From: Planctomycetaceae bacterium | Lineage (GTDB): Bacteria > Planctomycetota > Planctomycetia > Planctomycetales > Planctomycetaceae | Reading direction: 5' to 3' | NCBI GenBank assembly: GCA_018699955.1 | Contig: JABISG010000148.1 | Coordinates: forward strand, 1 to 55,363 | DNA length: 55,363 nucleotides | Shown here: in pieces, positions 25,256 to 33,578 of the stretch | Layout of the letters: the number at the start of each line of letters is the position of its first letter | How positions within the stretch are numbered: position 1 is the first letter of the stretch | Program-made: the position numbers and the translations under genes | Notes under the pieces: generated by a model | The model's database searches: none | The model's input: only the letters and a program-made list of their open reading frames with translations | Told to the model about the DNA's origin: nothing

Positions 25256-26467
25256 TTAATCGCTATTTCGTGTACCCAAAACGCGGAAAACCTCGGCCGG
25301 ACTCGTCTCGCCGCGTTCGACTGCCTGCCGTGCTCGTTCCCACTGTTCGACCATGCCGCCTTCGACCGCTCGCTGGTGAAGTTGCCGCGCATCGCTGCGA
25401 TCGAGTATCGCACGGCCCAATTCGGCTTCGTCCGGAATCAACATTTCCGTCAATAACATTCGTCCGCTGTATCCCGTTCCGCCGCAGTCATCGCAACCGA
25501 CCGGCTGGCGGACTTGTTCCACGTTTAGTCCCATTCGCGCATCAACTTCGTTGGAAACAATCGCGCAGTGACAGAGTTTTCTCAACAGTCGTTGGCATAA
25601 GACGGCCAACAATCCGCTGCGAATGAGATACGGTTCAATTCCCATGTCGCACAATCGACTGATAGCCGCTGCCGCGCTGCCTGCGTGAAATGTGGTCACC
25701 ACGAGGTGACCGGTCAAGCAGGCTTGAAAAACTGTTTCGGCCGTTTCACGATCGCGAATCTCGCCCACCATCAACACTTCCGGGTCCTGTCGCAACTGCG
25801 ATCGCAAGCCTGTGGCCATGTTGAAATCGACAGCCGGGTTGACTTGTGATTGCGCCACCCCCGGCACGACAACTTCAATTGGGTCTTCCAATGTTACAAG
25901 ACTGCGGCTGCCTCCGGTTTTGTCTACGATTTCTCGCAAGGCGGCATAAATGGTGGTTGTCTTGCCGCTTCCTGCTGGACCGGTGAGCAAAATGACGCCG
26001 CCGGTTTGTTCGAGCAACCGCTGCAGTTGCGCGAGAACGTCCGACTCCAATCCCAATTCGTCCAACCGCCGAAATTTGCCCGAACCGACAAACAACCGCG
26101 CGACCACCTTTTCGCCAAAGAGAGTCGGGAACGTGCTGATCCGCGTTTCGACATTGTCTTCGGCAACACACAACCGCCCCTCTTGCGGAATGTCAGTGCG
26201 ATAGGTGAGCAGTTCCGCCAGCACCTTCAGCCGCGCGACAACTTTGGTCGCCAACTCCAACGGGAACTCGGCCACCGGCTGCAACACGCCGTCGATCCGC
26301 CATTTCATTTCAAGATGCTCGGCCGTCGGCTGCAAATGAACGTCGCTGGCAGCCGCCTCGCGCGCACTCCGGAGAACCGCATCCACTAACTCGCTGACAT
26401 ACTCCGGATCGGATGACTTCCGCGCCGGCAGGTTCTGGTGGAAGCGTTCGCGGAGTGGTTGCTGCAT
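25256..26467 (-). CDS. GspE/PulE-type secretion ATPase, short form
   Basis: A 403-residue ATPase of the type II secretion/type IV pilus assembly family. Walker A GPAGSGKT is at 163-170, the Asp box LEDPIE at 193-198, Walker B VLMVGEIRD near 231-239 and the His box TTFH at 258-261. The N2-like region (ASDVHLQPTAEHLEMKWRIDG) starts by residue 40, so the whole N1 domain, which binds GspL in standard systems, is missing; that fits the absence of a gspL gene here. The zinc region is atypical, reading CHC (299-301) in the first pair and CDDC (325-328) in the second. It heads the gsp-like run, 121 bases after the conserved hypothetical gene at 26589. Confidence 0.88.
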   Translation of the reverse strand: MQQPLRERFHQNLPARKSSDPEYVSELVDAVLRSAREAAASDVHLQPTAEHLEMKWRIDGVLQPVAEFPLELATKVVARLKVLAELLTYRTDIPQEGRLCVAEDNVETRISTFPTLFGEKVVARLFVGSGKFRRLDELGLESDVLAQLQRLLEQTGGVILLTGPAGSGKTTTIYAALREIVDKTGGSRSLVTLEDPIEVVVPGVAQSQVNPAVDFNMATGLRSQLRQDPEVLMVGEIRDRETAETVFQACLTGHLVVTTFHAGSAAAAISRLCDMGIEPYLIRSGLLAVLCQRLLRKLCHCAIVSNEVDARMGLNVEQVRQPVGCDDCGGTGYSGRMLLTEMLIPDEAELGRAILDRSDARQLHQRAVEGGMVEQWERARQAVERGETSPAEVFRVLGTRNSD

Positions 26468-26588
26468 GATGAGTGTGGAATCAGACGGGTGATGGTTATG
26501 TTGTGGTTAGCAACGCGGGCCGACAGTGAGAGTGACCGGCCGATCAGCAGTGCCGAGTCCGGTTGATCGCTGCGTTAGGTATCGACTG

Positions 26589-27026
26589 TCATGTTCCGGA
26601 ATGGACTGTCCACTCCATTGTCGGGTCTTCCAAACGGGCAAACGTCTTGAACAACCTACCGAGTCGGTCAAGATCGGCTGGATGGGCTCCGATGCAGAAC
26701 TCGATGATCTGCTGATCGGGTGGTGATCGATTATTGTTGAATCGCAATTCCACCGCGCAACCGCCAGCGACAAAATATTGAAATACGCGAAGCCGGAAGT
26801 AGAAAGCGAAACGATCCCGTTCATCTTCGGATCCGAGTTCCCACACAAATGTATCGTCCTCGGTCTTCGGAAATCCAGTGAGGGCTCCGGCAGCATCATT
26901 CAGGTCTGCCGCATTTGCGTAGATCTCGAACTCGCCTTGTACCGAACCGTTGCCTGCAGACACCACCAATCGGACGTGGTGCGGTTCTTCATATGGGATT
27001 CGGGTAATGTTGAGAAATGACGTCAT
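26589..27026 (-). CDS. Conserved-looking hypothetical protein between anti-sigma gene and gspE
   Basis: A 145-residue soluble protein with no signal or membrane segment. It starts at ATG 27026, 17 bases after the putative anti-sigma gene, so it is in the same transcript. The sequence is acidic with many aromatic residues: IPYEEPHHVRLVVSAGNGSV, FVWELGSEDERDRFAFYFRL, CAVELRFNNN, then IEFCIGAHPADLDRLGRLF. It does not match a family I can name. Its constant-looking motifs suggest a real conserved domain, perhaps a sensor or adaptor for the sigma system or the secretion ATPase. Position is the only support for that. Confidence 0.65.
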   Translation of the reverse strand: MTSFLNITRIPYEEPHHVRLVVSAGNGSVQGEFEIYANAADLNDAAGALTGFPKTEDDTFVWELGSEDERDRFAFYFRLRVFQYFVAGGCAVELRFNNNRSPPDQQIIEFCIGAHPADLDRLGRLFKTFARLEDPTMEWTVHSGT

Positions 27027-27043
27027 TCAAGATGCACAACTCG

Positions 27044-27421
27044 TCAATAGAGCGCCGAGCGAATCGTTCGGGAGTTTTTCTTCCGTTCGCTGAGTGAGGC
27101 ATCGACGTGGCCCCAGGCATCGGCCGCGGTGGGGAGCGTGACTTCGGGCGAGCCGTCTTCCGTGCGATTGGTCGCCGCCGATGCGGAAGGCGCATTGGGA
27201 TCGCTTCCCGCCCCCAACCATCCCGCCAGAATAGCCAATGGCAGCAACAGCGAAGCGGCGAGCAGAATGCGGCGTCGCGTTCGGCCACGTCGCTCGGCTT
27301 TCTTTGCCGCCCGCAAAATGCGACGACGGAGTTTTCGCGACGCCGGCGGAAGTTCCGCCGCACCGCGAATCAGCTCTTCGTCGATTAAATCCCAATCTCT
27401 CATGCCTGTCTCTTCGCTCAT
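27044..27421 (-). CDS. Putative membrane-anchored anti-sigma factor
   Basis: A 125-residue protein whose ATG (27421) overlaps the sigma factor stop by four bases (ATGA). It has an acidic N-terminal segment (WDLIDEELIRGAAELPPASR), a strongly basic stretch (KLRRRILRAAKKAERRGRTRR), one transmembrane helix (ILLAASLLLPLAILAGWLGA) and a short polar outside tail. The topology and coupling to an ECF sigma gene are typical of anti-sigma factors. The zinc-binding HxxxCxxC motif of the ZAS class is absent, so binding would rely on another helical surface. Assignment rests on context. Confidence 0.65.
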   Translation of the reverse strand: MSEETGMRDWDLIDEELIRGAAELPPASRKLRRRILRAAKKAERRGRTRRRILLAASLLLPLAILAGWLGAGSDPNAPSASAATNRTEDGSPEVTLPTAADAWGHVDASLSERKKNSRTIRSALY

Positions 27422-27999
27422 TTTCGACTTCCGACTGCCGGCTCGTTTTCAAACGAGTGCAACATTCTCGTTAACTTTTCCAACGCGTAACGAAACCGAC
27501 TGGCCACTGTATTCGGTGATTGATTCAGGACCGTGGCGATTTCCAGAAACGTCATGTCTTCCCAAATTCGCAGAACAACAACTTCCCCTTGGGCAGGAGG
27601 CAATCGCCGCACGGCAAGCCGTACTTGATTTCGCACTTCTTCGTCATCGAGCGCCAACTCCGCCTCAATCGAGGGTACGGAGAGCGGCGAGAGCCGCGAC
27701 ACCGGTTTTCGCCGACGGACAACTGTAATCGCTTCGTTGCGAACGATGCGCAAGAAATACGCCCAAGGGTATTTCGCCTGCGACAACGCCTGCGGTTTGA
27801 CGGTGATGCGGATCATTGCAGCTTGCAACGCGTCTTCTGCATCTTCGTGATTTCGCGTCAATGTGAGTGCGTAGCGCAACAGCCGTGCCGACGTAAGATC
27901 GTACAGCCCATCCAGCGCAGACGGACCCTGTCGCGCCAGCTCAAGCGCTGCGCGTCGAACGCGAACGGGAAATTGATTTCGTTTGTCAGTACTCACCAT
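27418..27999 (-). CDS. ECF-type RNA polymerase sigma factor
   Basis: A 193-residue ECF sigma factor. Region 2 is at about residues 25-95 (LYDLTSARLLRYALTLTRNH, then EDAEDALQAAMI and YPWAYFLRIVRNEAIT). Region 4 is at about 125-180 (VRRLPPAQGEVVVLRIWEDM, TFLEIATVLNQSPNTVASRF). Regions 1.1 and 3 are missing, as usual. It directs RNA polymerase to a subset of promoters when released from its anti-sigma factor. The gene is first of a minus-strand run that continues through the anti-sigma factor and a hypothetical protein into the gsp-like genes. It begins 63 bases after the uvrA-like gene, so either readthrough or a promoter in that gap must drive it. Confidence 0.92.
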   Translation of the reverse strand: MVSTDKRNQFPVRVRRAALELARQGPSALDGLYDLTSARLLRYALTLTRNHEDAEDALQAAMIRITVKPQALSQAKYPWAYFLRIVRNEAITVVRRRKPVSRLSPLSVPSIEAELALDDEEVRNQVRLAVRRLPPAQGEVVVLRIWEDMTFLEIATVLNQSPNTVASRFRYALEKLTRMLHSFENEPAVGSRK

Positions 28000-28062
28000 C
28001 TCTATTGATGTCCGAAATGGTACGATTTGTCTACAACTTTTCCCGGTTTTTAACGTATTTTC

Positions 28063-30921
28063 TTATCCAGACGCCACTCTCACTGTACGCAAGTAACGAC
28101 CCGTGATGGATTCGGTCGTGCCAACAACCTCTTCCGGCGTCCCGGCGACAACCAGCTTGCCTCCCGCTGCGCCCGCTTCGGGGCCGAGATCGATGACATG
28201 GTCGGCGGTTTTGATGACGTCGAGTTGGTGTTCGATCACAATCAGCGAATGTCCGACCGCCAGCAGCCCGGCGAAACAATCGAGCAGCCGTTCGACATCG
28301 GCGGCGTGCAAGCCGGTCGTCGGCTCGTCGATGAGAAACAGCGTTCGCGATTTCGCTCCTTCCGACAGGAAGGCGGCCAGCTTCAACCGCTGCAACTCTC
28401 CGCCGGACAGCGTTGTTGCCGGCTGACCCAGCGGGAGATAATCCAGCCCGACCTCGCTCAGGAACCGCAACTTCTTGAGCAACTTCGGATGTGTACGGAA
28501 GAAGGTGAAGGCTTCGCGGACGGTCATGTCGAGAACGTCGGCAATATTGCGACCGCGGTACTTCACTTCCAACACTTCGCGGCGAAAACGGCGGCCGTTG
28601 CATTCCGCGCAGGTCATCGAAATGTCGGCCAGGAACTGCATGTCGATATCAACCGTGCCGCTACCGAGACAACTTAGACAACGGCCGCCGCGAGACGCAT
28701 TGAAGCTGAAAGTGGTGGCAGTGAAGTTTCGCACTCGTGCCTCGCGCGTCTCCGCAAAAACGTCGCGGATGACATCGAATGCTTTGAGATACGTGACCGG
28801 AATACTGCGTCGCGTGCGCCCAGCGGGTGACGGATCGACAAGCACCACCTGATCGATGTCGTCACATCCCGAAATGCGTTCACAATCTCCCGGTTGAGCC
28901 ACATCGCACGACTGCCCCAGTTGGCGACACAGCGCTGGATACAATGTCTCGTGAACGAGCGAACTCTTGCCACTGCCGCTGACTCCCGTCACCACGCACA
29001 ACAGTCCCAGCGGAAATTCAACAATTAGATTATTCAGGTTGTGATGTGTTACACCCTCCAGGCGAATTCGGGCGGCACCGGGCTTGCGGCGGTTCTCAGG
29101 CGACGGAACGGCAATCGCCCGGCGTCCCGAAACAAACGCTCCGGTGACCGACTCCTCAACAGCGCCGATCTCTGTTGGTATTCCCTGAAAGACGACGCGT
29201 CCTCCTTCCCGTCCGGCACCCGGTCCAATATCAATCAGCTCGTCGGCTTCGTGGAAAAATGCTTCGTCATGTTCGACCACGACAACCGTATTGCCGGCAT
29301 CGCGGAGCCGCTTGATTGCGCTGATTACCCGTTCGTTATCGCGGGGATGCAGTCCTGCCGAGGGTTCGTCGAGAACGTAGAGCGTGTTGACCAGACTGGA
29401 TCCCAACGCTGCGGTCAATGCCACGCGGCGCGACTCGCCACCGGAAAGTGTTCTCACCGGACGATCCAGCGACAAGTATCCGAGACCCGCATCGGTCAGA
29501 TAGCGCAGTCGGGCGCGCGCCTCGCCCGTGATCGCTGCTGTCACTTTTTGCTCGTTCGGTGAAAGCGTGCGAGTCAGCTCGTCGAAAAACGCGTTGACTT
29601 CTTCGAGCGGTCGGCGACAGAGTTCAGCAATGTGAATTCCGCCGAGCCGAACGGCCAAGGCGTTGGGCTGCAAGCAGTATCCGTCGCATGCAGGACACGT
29701 TTCAAACACGCGCCAGCGATTGAGGAAGACACGCACCGACAGCTTGTATTTGTGTCGCTCAAGCCAATCGAAGAATCCGCGCAGCCCGCCGAATTCCCTT
29801 TCGGGGACGCCATCGCGAATAATTCGCAGATGTTCCGGCTGCATTTGGGAGAACGGTACATCAACCGGGATCTCATAGTCAGCGGCGAGTTCCAGCAATT
29901 CGTCCAACTCGTGCCGATAGGCGGGCGTGGTCCAGGCGGCAATCGCTCCGTCGCGGAGACTCAACGACGGATCCGGGACAAGTCGATCGAACGAGATCGC
30001 CGGAACAGAACCGAAACCGCTGCACTTCGGGCAGGCCCCCAGCGGCGAATTAAAACTGAACAGCCGCGGTTCCGGCGGCTGGAATTCCCGCCCGCACGGT
30101 TCGCATGCCAACTGGCGATTCAGCCGATGCACAATCCATTCGCGACCATCGATTGTGACTTGTTTCCGGTCGTCTTCGGCGGGGTGACTGTCGGTCGATT
30201 CGAGAACCAGACTCCGGCCATCTCCATGTTGAAACGCGGTTTCGAGGCTATCGAGAATTCGCTCCTGGCCCGTCGACCCTGCAGTCAGTCGATCGACAAC
30301 AACCCAGGTTTCAGAATTCGCCGGATTGGGCGACAACTCGCCGTCGCGCAGATCAATCGTCCGGTCATTCTGAATCGCACGAGCGAATCCGGCCTGCTTT
30401 AATTCGGTCAGTATGTCGGCATTGTCAGAATCAGATTTCTGCGTGACAATCGGGAATCCAATTTGAAAACGCGTTCCTTCGGCGAATTGTGAAATCGTTT
30501 CAAAGGCGATCTGGGGTGTGTCGCTGTAAATCGAACGGCCACATCCGGGGCAAACGATTTGACCAGTCCGCGCAAACAGCAGCCGCAGGAAATCATGAAT
30601 TTCCGTCGCCGTCGCCACGGTTGATTTGCCACCCCCGGCCGTCGAATTCTGCCGCACAGCAATCGCCGGCGGGATGTGATCGATTCGGTCGGCGTCGGGC
30701 TTTTCGAGCCGGTCGAGAAACTGTCGGGCGTATGTCGAAAAGCTCTCGATGTAACGCCGCTGACCTTCCGCAAACAGCGTGTCGAACGCCAGACTGCTTT
30801 TCCCCGACCCACTGACCCCGGTGATCACAATCAGGCTGCGCAGCGGGATCGTCAAATCGATCGACTGCAGGTTGTGGACGCGAACCGCTTCCAATTGAAT
30901 ACCGCGAGGAAGCCGCTTCAT
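28063..30921 (-). CDS. uvrA: UvrA-type excinuclease subunit, probably a divergent paralogue
   Basis: A start at ATG 30921 gives 952 residues, the usual UvrA length; earlier in-frame starts add a segment not found in UvrA. The first nucleotide-binding site has GVSGSGKSS at 35-43, signature LSGGESRRV and Walker B LYVLDEPSAGLHPRD. The second has GVSGSGKSS, signature LSGGELQRL and FLIDEPTTGLHAAD. Zinc-finger pairs are visible, including CLSCLGSG with CAECNGRRF. The UvrB-binding region (about 120-240) is present though divergent. The protein scans DNA for bulky damage and loads UvrB. The unusual signature residues (ESRRV rather than EAQRI) suggest a second, specialised UvrA. It shares its strand with the sigma factor. 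Confidence 0.88.
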   Translation of the reverse strand: MKRLPRGIQLEAVRVHNLQSIDLTIPLRSLIVITGVSGSGKSSLAFDTLFAEGQRRYIESFSTYARQFLDRLEKPDADRIDHIPPAIAVRQNSTAGGGKSTVATATEIHDFLRLLFARTGQIVCPGCGRSIYSDTPQIAFETISQFAEGTRFQIGFPIVTQKSDSDNADILTELKQAGFARAIQNDRTIDLRDGELSPNPANSETWVVVDRLTAGSTGQERILDSLETAFQHGDGRSLVLESTDSHPAEDDRKQVTIDGREWIVHRLNRQLACEPCGREFQPPEPRLFSFNSPLGACPKCSGFGSVPAISFDRLVPDPSLSLRDGAIAAWTTPAYRHELDELLELAADYEIPVDVPFSQMQPEHLRIIRDGVPEREFGGLRGFFDWLERHKYKLSVRVFLNRWRVFETCPACDGYCLQPNALAVRLGGIHIAELCRRPLEEVNAFFDELTRTLSPNEQKVTAAITGEARARLRYLTDAGLGYLSLDRPVRTLSGGESRRVALTAALGSSLVNTLYVLDEPSAGLHPRDNERVISAIKRLRDAGNTVVVVEHDEAFFHEADELIDIGPGAGREGGRVVFQGIPTEIGAVEESVTGAFVSGRRAIAVPSPENRRKPGAARIRLEGVTHHNLNNLIVEFPLGLLCVVTGVSGSGKSSLVHETLYPALCRQLGQSCDVAQPGDCERISGCDDIDQVVLVDPSPAGRTRRSIPVTYLKAFDVIRDVFAETREARVRNFTATTFSFNASRGGRCLSCLGSGTVDIDMQFLADISMTCAECNGRRFRREVLEVKYRGRNIADVLDMTVREAFTFFRTHPKLLKKLRFLSEVGLDYLPLGQPATTLSGGELQRLKLAAFLSEGAKSRTLFLIDEPTTGLHAADVERLLDCFAGLLAVGHSLIVIEHQLDVIKTADHVIDLGPEAGAAGGKLVVAGTPEEVVGTTESITGRYLRTVRVASG

Positions 30922-31278
30922 CGTGTCCCGATTCGACGCGGCGGAAGTGCCGGGCATTTGTTCAATCCATAACAGCCAGCAGCCGACAGAAAACCAACAA
31001 GAAACGAAAAGACGCATGGCGTCACGCGTCCGCTCATTGATTCGCCACCAGCGAAATCGCACACGGAATGCGCAAGTTGTTTATAGACAGTATGTTACCA
31101 AACTGCTACCATGAACGCGCGGGCAGACTCACGCCTCAAGCTCGACTGGGGCTTTCACTTTCCTGGATTCTCTGGGGGGTGAACGTGATTGCTGTTTCGC
31201 GACTGGCACTTCACAGCACGCATTGCAAAATTCGCATTGGTATCACGTCGATCCGCTGAGCGGGAAGGGCGTTTGGGA
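30922..31278. other. 357-base divergent intergenic region
   Basis: It separates the uvrA-like gene (leftward) from the vWA gene (rightward) and must hold both promoters. Frames continue from both genes into it, but the segments are not protein-like. TTGTTTATAGACAGTATGTT at 31078-31097 is AT-rich with a TATGTT word that could be a -10, but no matching -35 is convincing. Confidence 0.45.
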
Positions 31279-33213
31279 ATGGCAGTGAGAAAAGAGCTTC
31301 CAACGGTTCTGGTGTCTCTTGCGATACATCTGATCGCGATTTTCGCATTATGGCTGATTCCCTATGCCGTGGCGGCGGTCGATGAGGCCCTCGTGATCGA
31401 GACGGTCATGGAGGACGACGAGCGCGACTACGACGAAGTCATGCAGGAACTCGACGACCAGAAGGAAATTGCCGAAGCGGTCAATTTCATCGCCGGCAGT
31501 GTCTCGACAAATGTTGGTGGCTCAGAGGCACCGCTGTCGCAACAGACCAAGGTCGAAATCAACGACGTCATCGCGGAGCCGGATATTGCAGTCCGCCCCG
31601 TCATGGACAGTCTGCCGGGTGTTGATTCGCTGACAACGGAATTGGGCGAAGCGGCAGTGACCGGCGAAGTCGGAGCCGTCGTCGCAGGCTATGGTGCCGC
31701 ACTCGACCGGCTGACTGCCGAATTGCTTCGGATGATGCGGAGTCAGAAGTTGACCGTCGTCTGGCTGTTCGATGAGTCGGAAAGCATGAAGGACGATCAA
31801 CAGGAATTGAAGGAACGCATTTTTCGTGTTTACGAAGAATTAAAAGTCGTCGAGACCGATCCAGCGGCGGCAGGGCCGGGACGGCGCAAGAGAAAACTCC
31901 AGGACATACTGGAAACATCTATTACCAGCTTTGGCGGAAGATGGTCAATCCATACGCCAAAACCCACCGCCGATCCACGCGTGGTGATGTCGGCCATCGA
32001 CAGAATCCCGATCGACCGGACCGGCCGGGAGAATATGTGTGAAGCGATCAAGCAGGCTGTCAACAAATACCGAGGTGTGACCCGCAGCAAGCGAAAGCTG
32101 GTAATTGTCGTCGTCAGTGACGAATCGGGAGATGACGGCGGGAAGGTCGAAGAGGTCATCGAACAATGCAAAATTGTCAAAGCCCCCGTCTACATTCTCG
32201 GCCGCGAGTCGGTGTTTGGATCGTTGTATGCGTTCAAACGATGGATTCATCCCGATACGGGATACACCCACTACTTACCAATACATCGCGGTCCGGAAAC
32301 TCCGTTTGCCGAGCAACTGCAATACGACGGATACGGCAAACGGCGGGATTCACACATGAGCGGATTCGGCCCCTATGAACAGGTCCGAATTGCCCGCGAC
32401 ACCGGCGGCATCTTTTTCCAACTGCCACATGAAGAAGCCGATTTGAACGATCTGGACAATCGAAAAAACGACATGCTCAACCTGCGCGAGTACCTGCCCA
32501 ACCTCGATTCGCGCCGCGCCTATGCCGAAAGCCGAAACCGCAGCAAATTCCGTCAAGCGATCTGGGATGTCATCGTGCAACTCAACCCATACGAAGCAAA
32601 TCGCGCCGCAGTATTGCAGGTTCCCGGTGGTTGGTTCGACCGCAACCCGGCGAAGTACCGTCAGCCGGCGATCGACCGCTGGAAGAAAGTGATGACGATT
32701 TTTACCATCCTCGTCAAAGCGCAACAACGGCTCGATCAGGTGCGCACGCTGCGCGACAACGAGGCATCGTTGCGTTGGCGCGCGAACTACGATCTCATCT
32801 ACGCGCAGCTGATCGCCTATCAGGTTCGACTGTTACAGTATTCAATCGCAATCGACCAATACGCGCAATCGGTCCCCACGCGAAAATTCAAGGACCCAAA
32901 GTCCAACCAGTGGGCAGTCGCCTACGGGCAACCGAAACTTCTTTTGCCGACGACGAAACAGGCCGAACAAATCGCGAAGTTCCTGGGCGTTGATTTCACA
33001 GCCGAAACGCTGAAGGACTCGCATCGAAAATGCCTGCAGCGTCTGGCGAGGATCGAAGAAATGCACCCCGGCTCGCCGTGGTCACGGCGTTCCGAGTGGG
33101 AGCGAAAACGTCAATTCGGCGTCAGATTCGCTGAGCGTTTTTGGGTTCCACCGCCACCACGACCGCCAGGTACGCCGGCACCTCCGCCCCCCTCGCCCCC
33201 ACCGAAACTGTGA
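31279..33213 (+). CDS. Membrane-anchored von Willebrand factor A domain protein
   Basis: The ATG at 31279 sits behind a purine-rich GGGAAGGG segment and gives 644 residues. An N-terminal transmembrane helix (about 10-33) is followed by an acidic region rich in Glu and Asp. A vWA domain then starts with VVWLFDESESMKDD, where DESES (165-169) is an intact MIDAS metal site; later strands are KLVIVVVSDESGDDGG and APVYILGRESVF. The C-terminal half is a helical region with no name, ending in a tail of Pro-rich repeats (PPPPRPPGTPAPPPP). Membrane-attached protein-protein interaction is the likely mode, as a periplasmic or cell-surface assembly factor. A clear terminator follows at 33238, so it is transcribed on its own. 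Confidence 0.82.
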   Translation: MAVRKELPTVLVSLAIHLIAIFALWLIPYAVAAVDEALVIETVMEDDERDYDEVMQELDDQKEIAEAVNFIAGSVSTNVGGSEAPLSQQTKVEINDVIAEPDIAVRPVMDSLPGVDSLTTELGEAAVTGEVGAVVAGYGAALDRLTAELLRMMRSQKLTVVWLFDESESMKDDQQELKERIFRVYEELKVVETDPAAAGPGRRKRKLQDILETSITSFGGRWSIHTPKPTADPRVVMSAIDRIPIDRTGRENMCEAIKQAVNKYRGVTRSKRKLVIVVVSDESGDDGGKVEEVIEQCKIVKAPVYILGRESVFGSLYAFKRWIHPDTGYTHYLPIHRGPETPFAEQLQYDGYGKRRDSHMSGFGPYEQVRIARDTGGIFFQLPHEEADLNDLDNRKNDMLNLREYLPNLDSRRAYAESRNRSKFRQAIWDVIVQLNPYEANRAAVLQVPGGWFDRNPAKYRQPAIDRWKKVMTIFTILVKAQQRLDQVRTLRDNEASLRWRANYDLIYAQLIAYQVRLLQYSIAIDQYAQSVPTRKFKDPKSNQWAVAYGQPKLLLPTTKQAEQIAKFLGVDFTAETLKDSHRKCLQRLARIEEMHPGSPWSRRSEWERKRQFGVRFAERFWVPPPPRPPGTPAPPPPSPPPKL

Positions 33214-33237
33214 GTTGGGAGTCAAAATCAATTCAAC

Positions 33238-33280
33238 AAAGCCCCGGAAATCCGCTGGATTCCCGGGGCTTTTGTTTTTT
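33238..33280 (+). terminator. Rho-independent terminator of the vWA gene
   Basis: A 16-base-pair stem with one mismatch (33238-33253 with 33257-33272), a GCT loop and a T-rich tail (TTTTGTTTTTT). It begins 25 bases after the stop codon. The following 298 bases up to the next gene (33281-33578) hold no gene that I can support; a promoter for the second vWA gene must lie there. Confidence 0.9.
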
Positions 33281-33578
33281 CAGGAAACAACACATTGTCG
33301 GCTTCAAAAACAAAAGTGGGGTGAACCAAATCCCCTGAACGCCGCTGCTGGTTACAGGCCCGTTACACACGGTTCCGCTCGGAGAAAACGGCGTTTTTCG
33401 GGAACCATTTGCCATCTCGTTCGTCCTCCATGCTGTCAACGTCTTCACCCTGTGAATGCCCAAGCGTAGAACTATAACAACGGATTTCCGTTGGTTGGTC
33501 AGCCAGTCAATTTGCCGCCACTCTGTGGAATGCGCATCGCAAATGCTCAGTCACCTGTATCTCAAAGGAGAGAATCCG

